This document shows positions 57,109 to 64,000 of a DNA stretch of 64,000 nucleotides, in pieces. The notes under the pieces were generated by a model. It saw nothing but the letters and a program-made list of their open reading frames with translations. It was not told the DNA's origin and ran no database searches. The DNA comes from Hominilimicola fabiformis (GTDB taxonomy: Bacteria; Bacillota; Clostridia; UBA1381): NCBI RefSeq assembly GCF_020687385.1, contig NZ_JAJEQM010000014.1, positions 1 to 64,000 on the forward strand. The letters are read 5' to 3'. The position numbers and the translations under genes were made by a program. Positions within the stretch are counted from its first letter, which is position 1. Each line of letters opens with the position of its first letter.

Positions 57109-57945
57109 TCATTCTCCTTTGTTTTCTTCTTGACACAATTCCATTGCAAGAGTGTCAAATATATTCTTAGTCACTGTATTATTCTCCGTTTGAAGATTAA
57201 GTTTTCTATTAAAATTATTTATATACATAATTAAACTTAACTTCAATAATTCTAATCGACTAATTTTGTTGTATTCGCAAATATAATCAATAGAATCTTT
57301 GTACTCCTTTGGAAAAATGTAATTAAATATATCATGTATTTCATTTAATTGTTCAGCCGCCTTGTTGGTTGTGTTTATATATTCTTTTAATAATTGGTTA
57401 TAATCATTATTAGAAGGAACAGGATTTTCCATATAGTTAGAAAAAATAATATTTGCAAATTTATGTATGTTTTCAATTTCTTTTTCGATTTGTTGTGAAG
57501 AAGGAAAGTTAAAATCAAAATATGAATTGTTTAAATACTCTAAATATAAATCAATATAAGCTTTATCAAACCATTCATGCTTAGAGTCATTTCCGCTTAT
57601 ATTATAATTTTTAAAATATTCTTTAAAATTTTTTTCGATGTCTAACGTATTCATACATAAAGGCGAAGCATATAAATACATTATTTTTGTTTTTGATGGA
57701 ATTAGTTGTCGATTAATTTGTTGCAATCTTTGATATAAATTTTGTGTAATTCCAATTTTACATTGGGCAGTGTCACATATCATCAAATATACAAAACCAT
57801 ACGATTTAGAACATTTCGTAATATGAGGACACTTTTGATATTCTTTTTTTGAATAAATAGATAGTTCTTGTGGGAGTAATTTTGTCATGTGAGTATTTGT
57901 CAATGATGATATAGTATTTAATTTTGTTTCTTTGATTGTTTTCAT
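57109..57945 (-). CDS. T5orf172/GIY-YIG-like protein, 278 aa
   Basis: YGFVYLMICDTAQCKIGITQNLYQRLQQINRQ fits the T5orf172 branch of GIY-YIG folds. The C-terminal half is helical. AAGGAG site. May be a nuclease or DNA-binding regulator; such domains are often fused to or next to antirepressors. Confidence 0.65.
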   Translation of the reverse strand: MKTIKETKLNTISSLTNTHMTKLLPQELSIYSKKEYQKCPHITKCSKSYGFVYLMICDTAQCKIGITQNLYQRLQQINRQLIPSKTKIMYLYASPLCMNTLDIEKNFKEYFKNYNISGNDSKHEWFDKAYIDLYLEYLNNSYFDFNFPSSQQIEKEIENIHKFANIIFSNYMENPVPSNNDYNQLLKEYINTTNKAAEQLNEIHDIFNYIFPKEYKDSIDYICEYNKISRLELLKLSLIMYINNFNRKLNLQTENNTVTKNIFDTLAMELCQEENKGE

Positions 57946-58204
57946 AATAATCTCCTTCGTATTAATTTTGTTTGATTAGGTTTCTATTTATATATTCTCT
58001 TTTGTTATTTTTCATTTTGTATAATGTTTTGCATTAAAGAATTGATTATGAAGATAAATTATATTTTCTTCACAATATAGGATTAAGAAACATCAAAATT
58101 CATTTTTGTCAGATTTTCTTTGCAAATTTGACTGAGTTTCTTCCTATTTATATCGTGTTTTATATATGGGGTAGGATGTATATTTATATTCTCTATTTAG
58201 GTGA

Positions 58205-58233
58205 TTGACATATAGAATTAAATTTGATACAAT
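58205..58233 (+). promoter_or_regulatory. promoter of the 330-aa gene
   Basis: TTGACA (58205-58210), 17 bp, TACAAT (58228-58233). The rest of the gap 57946-58272 shows only A/T-rich sequence. It marks the switch of coding strand. Confidence 0.8.
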
Positions 58234-58272
58234 TATTGTAAATAAATGATTTTGTGTGGAGGTGTGTATATT

Positions 58273-59265
58273 ATGGGGAAGAAGCGAAGAAAAAGAAGAA
58301 AAATGAATAAAGCTCAGAAAAGAGCATGTGTATTACCGGAAATTAATAGACCAAAGAATAGAAAACCAAAACAAAGACCAAATCCATTGTTCTTTTGTGA
58401 AAAACGACATTTTGAAATAGATAGTATGATAGCAAAGGGAACGGCAATTTTTGTTGGAGAACATCAATGTGTAAGTCAAGAAATTAAAGTTATCAATTTT
58501 GATGGAATATTAATCAATGATAATGGCGAAAATATTTCTGTTCCTCTTAAACGATGTATAATGTGCGGCAAAACCATTATACAACCAGATATAATGAAAG
58601 GAATATGTAAAAATAATAGTTTTAGTTTGTATCATTTTATGGGAGTACATCATGGAGAAGAATTTAATAAAACAAATATAAAAATTCATGACATAACACC
58701 TAAACATTTTCTGACAAGAACAAATATAGGTAAGTTATGTGTAAAAGATGGACATAAATTGACGGATATAAAGGCAAGAATTAAAATTTTATCTTCAACT
58801 GGTAAGGTGAATGAAGTTATAATTCCTGCCGCTCATTGTGAGAGATGTGATAAATATTATATCTTAGAAAGCCATTATCAAATGGTAAAAAGACAAGGTG
58901 TTATTATTTGCAAGGTAGTAGAAGAAAAGTTTTGGCGTAGAGATAACAACGGAATGTCTTATAGTAATTTGAATAAAGAATCGGTTCTACATATAATGGG
59001 CTATAATGTAAGTGAAGTAATAGGATTAACTTCAATACAACGACACAGAATATTGGAAATGATTGTTGATGAACATATATTAAGCCGTATGGAGATATGC
59101 AATCACCTTGATTGGCTTATTGAGAGGAATTCTTATAGAGACAATTTCAAATATGCGATAGAGAAATGGACAGATGATAGGGAATATATTGCAAATTATA
59201 ATACAAAAGATATGAAAATTGTGGATGTGGGAATTGTTACAAGAAGGACGTATAAAAAGAAATGA
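58273..59265 (+). CDS. zinc-binding basic protein, 330 aa
   Basis: Starts with a very basic arm (MGKKRRKRRKMNKAQKR), then two Cys pairs (CIMCGK and CERCDKYY). The C-terminal domain LHIMGYNVSEVIGLTSIQRHRILEMIVDEHILSRMEICNHL is a helical module seen in other prophage proteins of unknown role. GGAGG site; start at 58273. Own promoter and terminator. Confidence 0.6.
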   Translation: MGKKRRKRRKMNKAQKRACVLPEINRPKNRKPKQRPNPLFFCEKRHFEIDSMIAKGTAIFVGEHQCVSQEIKVINFDGILINDNGENISVPLKRCIMCGKTIIQPDIMKGICKNNSFSLYHFMGVHHGEEFNKTNIKIHDITPKHFLTRTNIGKLCVKDGHKLTDIKARIKILSSTGKVNEVIIPAAHCERCDKYYILESHYQMVKRQGVIICKVVEEKFWRRDNNGMSYSNLNKESVLHIMGYNVSEVIGLTSIQRHRILEMIVDEHILSRMEICNHLDWLIERNSYRDNFKYAIEKWTDDREYIANYNTKDMKIVDVGIVTRRTYKKK

Positions 59266-59304
59266 TTTGATAGAAATTTGTTTGTGATTGCAATGGGATT
59301 GAAT

Positions 59305-59340
59305 TAAAGACTTTCGTAGAAATACGAAGGTCTTTTTTTG
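59305..59340. terminator. bidirectional terminator
   Basis: AGACTTTCGTA-GAAA-TACGAAGGTCT followed by seven T on the plus strand. Confidence 0.85.
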
Positions 59341-59650
59341 TTGCATTTTTATATGTAATTTTAGTATCGGAGTGTAGATGAGTGATTTTTGTGGATTTTA
59401 TTGGTGTTTTGTAGTGTGGGGAGTTGGTTGTGAGGTAGAATTTGAGATTTTTGTATCGCATTTTTTGAGGTTGTGGCGGTATTTTTTTGTTTGATTTTTC
59501 TTGGGTTTTTCGATAAGGGGGACGATTTTAAATTTTTGATGTGTGATGTGTGATTTTTGTTGTGTTATTTGGGGGTTTGGTGGGTTTTGTGTTTTTTGTG
59601 GTTAGTGTGTAAGTTGACTACATATACAGATATAGGAAAAATGGGACTTG
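59341..59650. other. strongly G+T-rich gene-free segment
   Basis: Plus strand almost without C, dominated by T and G runs (for example TTGGGGGTTTGGTGGGTTTT-like stretches). No gene is convincing. It lies where coding orientation flips from minus to plus, as at replication origins or termini, but no iterated origin boxes were recognised. Confidence 0.5.
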
Positions 59651-59769
59651 CCGACTTGTTTTTTGTACCCCCTCCATAACTCTTCATAAAATACGCTTTT
59701 TTCGCATACCTATGCGGATTTGACTTAATTTTATTATCTGATATAGTCATAATTGTCAAAGGGAAAAGG

Positions 59770-60390
59770 GCAAAAAAGAAAATAGTAAAGATATGTAAGC
59801 AGAGTCACTAAGTCTTGCATATATCGCTTTGAGCAGAGTCAATAAGTCTCAAAGTCTTTACTCAAAAAATCTTAATATCTTTTTCAAAGTATAGCTATGT
59901 AACTATGCAAGGATTATATGTATAGTCCGTTTTTGACTGAACTTTGAAAAATAAATAGGTAACAAAAGCAGATACTACTTTTTTAGTTCCATCAGGAACC
60001 ACACAAAAAGCAAGTCTGATAATACAATACTTTTGCTACAAGTTTATATAAAAAAGGTGCGGGAATCCGGAAAATCCCGTTGACTATGTAACGGCGGTTA
60101 TATGGTTACGTTTGAAATATTTCTAATATTTTGAGCGTGTGAAGGTGAAAATCCTTTGTTTCAAGTTTGGTAATTCTTGGGATACCGGTAGCAACGAAAA
60201 TCCGGCACAAAGCGTTATAAAGTGGAAGTACGTTTTAACGCAATACAAAATTAAACGACTGTAAAAATTACCGTATTAAACTAACTTGCATATTAGAGGT
60301 GCAAGCGGTTACAAGTCCGCATAAATAGTGAGTAGTACAACAACACAAAAAAAACAAGTAGAGCATCCGCTGCTTAGTGCGGAAGAAGGA
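59770..60390 (+). ncRNA. structured RNA candidate upstream of the 200-aa gene
   Basis: About 620 bp, gene-free, dense in stems: CTTTGAG/CTCAAAG, CGGGA/TCCCG, GCGTTA/TAACGC, CTTGCA/TGCAAG, GCGG/CCGC and CCGC/GCGG. Two hairpins present nearly the same loop, GCAGAGTCAxTAAGTCT (59799-59815 and 59832-59848). Likely a large ornate RNA or a long regulatory leader. Family not identified. Confidence 0.5.
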
Positions 60391-60397
60391 GTATATC

Positions 60398-61000
60398 ATG
60401 AAAAAAACTAACAATAACAAAAAAGTATCATTCAGTAACTTTAGTGACTCAAATCGTGCCTTGTTGCACGACTTCAGAACAGCTATTATTGCAATAGCAG
60501 AGGAAAATGCTAAGTATAGCACCGCGAGCAAACCCATCAAGACTCAGCGTGAAAAGACTCTTGCGCTCCGAGAGTCTGCCATTCAAGATGGAATGGATTA
60601 CAATGATGCTATAATCAAGTATAGTATCAGCAAAGAAGAGTCTATCCTTGCAAAGTTGAAGGCGGAACATGAGTCAGCCGTCAAGGACTACAACAAAACA
60701 TTGAAGGCTTGTTACGCTTTTATCCCTGAGGGAATGTATAAGGCGTATGCCACAAAGGCTCAAACCTTTGATGATACCGAGTTCAATAAAGAGTTCAGTA
60801 AGTTCCTTGAAGGACTTGGTATTGAGGTAGGATCTGCCATAGTGCCAAAGTGGGTACGCAAGCTTACCTCTGCCATAGGTGTAAGTATGGCAACTCAGAA
60901 GACTTTGCTTACAGGTGCAGAGTCTTTGACTAAAGCCATGAGCAAGACTTGCTTTAACAAGTTATTCATGGCAACTTTTATAGACCTATTCATCAAGTAA
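60398..61000 (+). CDS. hypothetical protein, 200 aa
   Basis: A lysine-rich helical protein with an amphipathic C-terminus (KLTSAIGVSMATQKTLLTG). AAGGAG site; start at 60398. Codon use is somewhat more GC-rich than neighbours, hinting at separate origin. It follows the structured RNA candidate directly. Confidence 0.6.
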   Translation: MKKTNNNKKVSFSNFSDSNRALLHDFRTAIIAIAEENAKYSTASKPIKTQREKTLALRESAIQDGMDYNDAIIKYSISKEESILAKLKAEHESAVKDYNKTLKACYAFIPEGMYKAYATKAQTFDDTEFNKEFSKFLEGLGIEVGSAIVPKWVRKLTSAIGVSMATQKTLLTGAESLTKAMSKTCFNKLFMATFIDLFIK

Positions 61001-61017
61001 TAGGTCGCACTATTCAA

Positions 61018-61050
61018 GGGTGTATGCTATCAAGTGTACACCCTTTTTCT
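61018..61050 (+). terminator. terminator of the 200-aa gene
   Basis: GGGTGTA/TACACCC stem with TTTTTC. Confidence 0.8.
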
Positions 61051-61151
61051 GTATACGCGGTAAAAGTCCACGTACTGATGAGGCATGAGCCGAAACAGAG
61101 AGAATATTAGGTGTATATACTCTTATACACCTTGAGAGGAGGAATACAATA

Positions 61152-61328
61152 ATGAACACATGGAAGAAGGATACTAAACGTCTATGCAGAGATTTCTGTG
61201 TAGACTATAACACAATAGTAAACAAGGTTGAGTCGTATGTATCTACACATACTCAACCAAGACACTATGCTCATAGCTATGAGTACAAGTATGATATTGC
61301 CGTACGTTTTGTACGAGCAATGATATAA
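61152..61328 (+). CDS. hypothetical protein, 58 aa
   Basis: MNTWKKDTKRLCRDFCVDYN..., basic. GAGAGGAGG site 8 nt before the ATG, itself after a GGTGTATA hairpin. Unknown function; first gene of a run of small accessory genes. Confidence 0.6.
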   Translation: MNTWKKDTKRLCRDFCVDYNTIVNKVESYVSTHTQPRHYAHSYEYKYDIAVRFVRAMI

Positions 61329-61341
61329 GGGGATGTTAAAT

Positions 61342-61716
61342 ATGTATGAAGTAAAAGACAAAAATAAGACGTATCTGTTTAGTAATAAAACAGATGCTGA
61401 TAATTATATTGACTATTTGCAACATGGCTTAAAATGTATCTCACAAAAAGACAGAACCTATTGTTTTAACAATGGTGCACGATTAATTGATGTATCATTG
61501 TATGGAACAAACAATGAAAAATTTGTTTTACATTACAACAATAAATGTATTGTAAGTAAGACATTACAGAAAAAGTATATTAAAGTGTTAGGAGGAACAA
61601 ACTATGAACATGAGGAAAAAATTATCAATTATCTTAACTATAATATTGCTATTCATTGCACTTTGTTCAACAGCAGAGGCAATGATAACTTTGCCATTTG
61701 GATATTACACTCATAA
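61342..61716 (+). CDS. hypothetical protein, 124 aa
   Basis: MYEVKDKNKTYLFSNKTDADNYI... Start at 61342 follows AAGGGG. Its last 38 codons overlap the next gene in another frame, which is long for such genes and may mean a lost stop. Confidence 0.5.
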   Translation: MYEVKDKNKTYLFSNKTDADNYIDYLQHGLKCISQKDRTYCFNNGARLIDVSLYGTNNEKFVLHYNNKCIVSKTLQKKYIKVLGGTNYEHEEKIINYLNYNIAIHCTLFNSRGNDNFAIWILHS

Positions 61717-61912
61717 CGGCTTTAAGATTATTTATACGACTAAAGCCGTATGTATAGGTGTAAATACTCTTATGACTCGTGATGGTCAAATATGGGAGTA
61801 TGAGAATAACAATTTTGTAATAGGTGATAAGTACCGCATTACATTCAGTGATAACGGTACGGAGGATGATAAGACGGATGATAAGATATTATCCGTCCAA
61901 AAGTGTCATTGA
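61604..61912 (+). CDS. small exported protein with signal peptide, 102 aa
   Basis: Signal peptide MNMRKKLSIILTIILLFIALCSTAEA, then a small beta-rich domain (GFKIIYTTKAVCIGV, KYRITFSDNGTEDDK). GGAGG site 8 nt before the ATG. Cell-surface or secreted, function unknown. A weak hairpin terminator follows at 61957-61990. Confidence 0.65.
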   Translation: MNMRKKLSIILTIILLFIALCSTAEAMITLPFGYYTHNGFKIIYTTKAVCIGVNTLMTRDGQIWEYENNNFVIGDKYRITFSDNGTEDDKTDDKILSVQKCH

Positions 61913-62015
61913 GATGTTTAAGTATATAGTTCATGCTATATATTTTTACATAAAAAAATAGCCTTGTACTACCACTACAAGACTATTTAATATCAATGAA
62001 AGGCGGTGGATTGCG

Positions 62016-62105
62016 ATGCTAACTCCGGAAGGATATATTGGCGATTACGATGGAAGACTCTATAGCACTGAGAATGAAGCTCGTGAAGCCGATCCTCGCA
62101 ATTAA
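62016..62105 (+). CDS. 29-aa peptide
   Basis: MLTPEGYIGDYDGRLYSTENE..., preceded by GGCGGTGG and followed by a terminator. Small but well framed by signals. Confidence 0.4.
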   Translation: MLTPEGYIGDYDGRLYSTENEAREADPRN

Positions 62106-62112
62106 CCAAAAA

Positions 62113-62155
62113 GCCATCAGAGTGAGATACCATCAATATCTCTGATGGTCTTTTA
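62113..62155 (+). terminator. terminator
   Basis: CATCAGAG/CTCTGATG stem then TCTTTTATT on the plus strand. Confidence 0.75.
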
Positions 62156-62217
62156 TTGATATTAATATAATAGCACAATAATTATCATATGTCAAGCTTT
62201 TATGGAGGTGAAATACA

Positions 62218-62400
62218 ATGAGAACTCAAATAGATGTTCGTAAGTTCCAACGGAAACTGCGAGCGAATGGCTACACCTTGCACCATATGCGAGGTAGTCA
62301 TCAAATATACCGAAACGGAAACAGCGAAACTATTGTCATAAACAACAAGTTAAATGCAATGGTAGCTAAAAGACTTGTAAAGGAGTTCAATTTGCAATGA
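62218..62400 (+). CDS. HicA-type mRNA interferase, 60 aa
   Basis: RKLRANGYTLHHMRGSHQIYRNGN, with the Gly-Ser-His catalytic motif, then ALNAMV-like tail (KLNAMVAKRLVKEF): the HicA fold. GGAGG site. No HicB antitoxin is visible downstream; it may act with other regulators or be a solo toxin. Confidence 0.75.
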   Translation: MRTQIDVRKFQRKLRANGYTLHHMRGSHQIYRNGNSETIVINNKLNAMVAKRLVKEFNLQ

Positions 62401-62480
62401 AAAAGAGAATATACAAGTATCTGACCGAATGCCTAAGAGAAATCATAGGCATTTTTGAATATTTAGAAGGGAGATGGTGA
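62397..62480 (+). CDS. 27-aa peptide overlapping hicA
   Basis: ATGA overlap with the HicA-type stop; MKKRIYKYLTECLREIIGIFEYLEGRW is amphipathic. It may couple translation to the next gene, which starts 2 nt later. Too short for the usual HicB. Confidence 0.35.
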   Translation: MKKRIYKYLTECLREIIGIFEYLEGRW

Positions 62481-62481
62481 A

Positions 62482-62814
62482 ATGCTCAAAGAAAAAGCAT
62501 TGCGTATCATCAAGGCAGAGTTCAAAGAATATAAGCAACGTATTCTCACGAACTTGTCGAAAGAATATATCTTTGAGATTGCATATCAGATATATGTAAA
62601 ATCTCGAATATATGATTTTTTGATTAAAGGTTGGGAATACCCAAGCGAAATTTATGAGATTATTATATCTTTGCATAAGCACAAGATAAATATCTTAGAA
62701 TTACTATATTCGTATTTCCTGAAATATGAATATACAGATGTTGAAGATTGGCAAAATATGCAGGAATGGATAAAAGAATGTTTGAAGAAAGAAGGGAACT
62801 TAAATGACAAATAA
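62482..62814 (+). CDS. DUF3848-like protein, 110 aa
   Basis: Helical: FKEYKQRILTNLSKEYIFEIAYQI, then a conserved-looking YEYTDVEDWQNMQEW. Similar to my recollection of DUF3848 proteins of Firmicute mobile elements. AAGGGAGA site. Overlaps the next gene by 11 nt. Confidence 0.4.
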   Translation: MLKEKALRIIKAEFKEYKQRILTNLSKEYIFEIAYQIYVKSRIYDFLIKGWEYPSEIYEIIISLHKHKINILELLYSYFLKYEYTDVEDWQNMQEWIKECLKKEGNLNDK

Positions 62815-63043
62815 AGAAAAGGAATTAATCAAAGATAATCTAAGAGCATACAATGCAAATTTTAAATACATAAAAATTGTTTCGGCTGACTATGGAGACG
62901 GTTTTTATGTTTTCACAAGCGAAGAACGTTTTAAATCAGGCAGTTGGACTCAATATTGTTATAATATTGATTACCTAAATGGTTGGTTATATGGAGCGGT
63001 ACAAGCAATTCATAAAAGATGTGGTGAGAGAAAGGAACTGTGA
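62804..63043 (+). CDS. hypothetical protein, 79 aa
   Basis: Contains ADYGDGFYVFTSEERFKSG and GWLYGAVQAIHKRCG, a pattern common in Firmicute phage or ICE proteins of unknown role. The start is inside the upstream gene end; the stop overlaps the next ATG (TGATG). Confidence 0.55.
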   Translation: MTNKEKELIKDNLRAYNANFKYIKIVSADYGDGFYVFTSEERFKSGSWTQYCYNIDYLNGWLYGAVQAIHKRCGERKEL

Positions 63044-64000
63044 TGAATATGTACACATTAGAGTCATTAAAAGAAATTAACAATAGATTTTGCAGAAGTC
63101 ATGAAATGACAGAATATGATGTAGAAAAGGTAAATGAATATGTTGAACTGATTGAAAATTCTCGTTCAAAATTAGAATCTAAAATAGGAGATATGATACA
63201 GTACACAAATGAATATGGAGAATATTTTGAAAAAGCTCATATTGACGAAATATATGAAGATGGAGAATTGTATATATGTGAGCGCCCATATGTTCCATTT
63301 GTCGGAATAAATGAAAATAATAATGGAATTAGTTATAGTACATCAGGTGGAGCTTGGGAATATCTATCAAAAGAAAAACTCACGTATGTAGGAAAAAGTA
63401 AAAAGCGATTTTGTGTTTGGGGTAATTGTGGTGCTTGTGCAGATGGAGCTGTTGAATTTGAGGCAGATGTAAATGTATGGTCTTATACTTCAAGCGAAAA
63501 TAAATTTATCAGCAAGATAACTGGAAACCTATACACTACTAAAGAGTTTAATAGAATGATAATCCACTATTATGCAAATGAATACGGACAACCCAAAGAT
63601 GGTAGTGAATATATTTATTTTGGAAGGCTAAACAACGGTGTATGGAAATCGGATAAAGAACTACAAGCATGGTTGAGAACATTTAGAGCAGAAGTGTTTG
63701 AATGGGGGAAGAATGGCATGTTTGTTTGGTACTGGAAAAATGAAGATCATCACGTTACTCCAACGGAATTTGATAATTTAAAGTTGCCGGAAGATACAAT
63801 ATTAAAAAATGCAAGAATTCTTAGATGCAAAAGAAAGTATGATGAAGATACACATACAGTCCACACTTACTATGTATGGTATTGGGATGAACCAGATAAA
63901 GATTTTTACAAAGCAGCTGAAGAACAAAATAAAATAAGAAAAAAATTCTATACTCTCGGTTGGCATATTCCTCAAAATCAACTTGCAATAAAAGAATTTG
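63043..64000 (+). CDS. DUF4121-like protein, 3' end beyond the window
   Basis: Open from ATG at 63043 (AAAGGA site) to the window edge, at least 319 codons. SYSTSGGAWEYLSKEKLTYVGKSKKRF and WGNCGACADGAVEFEADVNVW match DUF4121 as I remember it, which is frequent in conjugative elements of gut Firmicutes. Partial at 3'. Confidence 0.6.
   Translation, partial: MNMYTLESLKEINNRFCRSHEMTEYDVEKVNEYVELIENSRSKLESKIGDMIQYTNEYGEYFEKAHIDEIYEDGELYICERPYVPFVGINENNNGISYSTSGGAWEYLSKEKLTYVGKSKKRFCVWGNCGACADGAVEFEADVNVWSYTSSENKFISKITGNLYTTKEFNRMIIHYYANEYGQPKDGSEYIYFGRLNNGVWKSDKELQAWLRTFRAEVFEWGKNGMFVWYWKNEDHHVTPTEFDNLKLPEDTILKNARILRCKRKYDEDTHTVHTYYVWYWDEPDKDFYKAAEEQNKIRKKFYTLGWHIPQNQLAIKEF

Noticed and set aside
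1-64000. CRISPR arrays
   Set aside because: No regularly spaced direct repeats of 24-37 bp were noticed.

Overview
The window looks like part of a large, low-GC siphophage or prophage of a Clostridia-type Firmicute. The evidence is AAAGGAGG-type ribosome binding sites, mostly ATG starts, and a gene order resembling Bacillus phage SPbeta: a YonO-like single-chain RNA polymerase, HU (YonN-like), YonK, a phosphoesterase, a terminase and a portal, all on the minus strand. From about 58.2 kb rightwards the genes switch to the plus strand and become small accessory genes.

Layout, in the minus-strand direction of late transcription. 57.9-44.4 kb is the early/middle region: antirepressor-like and GIY-YIG-like proteins, a 955-aa RNA polymerase, HU proteins, a possible toxin-antitoxin pair, a tRNA-like gene, YonK and a phosphoesterase. 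44.1-41.4 kb has a homing-type endonuclease and a tyrosine recombinase. 41.3-31.4 kb holds packaging and head genes: terminase, portal, protease/scaffold, decoration protein and major capsid. 31.4-0.5 kb holds neck and tail genes and ends in a very long tape-measure gene. 58.3-64 kb (plus strand) holds small genes, a GT-rich segment and an apparent structured RNA.

The central observation is that tail genes are interrupted by three group I introns of very different kinds. (1) A 1.77-kb IStron (group I intron plus tnpB) sits in the tape-measure gene at 2947-4719. (2) A 2.56-kb IS607-type IStron (group I intron plus serine transposase plus tnpB) splits a small zinc-finger tail gene at 25146-27707. 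(3) An apparent 6.27-kb group I intron at 11042-17309 also lies in the tape-measure gene. Its core sits next to the 5' exon, and the rest carries about a dozen cargo genes on both strands: aspartic protease, DUF5678, CopG-type regulator, antisense RNA, BRO antirepressor, ImmA-like protease, membrane protein, type I toxin-antitoxin and others, with their own promoters and terminators. P1 pairing, a terminal G and reading-frame phase all support splicing to one tape measure of 4755 residues.

Inferred working model: the cargo is transcribed by host RNA polymerase as separate small units. The phage's own YonO-like polymerase would read through the whole tail region, after which the cargo is removed from the tape-measure mRNA by self-splicing. 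All functional statements are read from the sequence and from family knowledge; no search or folding program was run.
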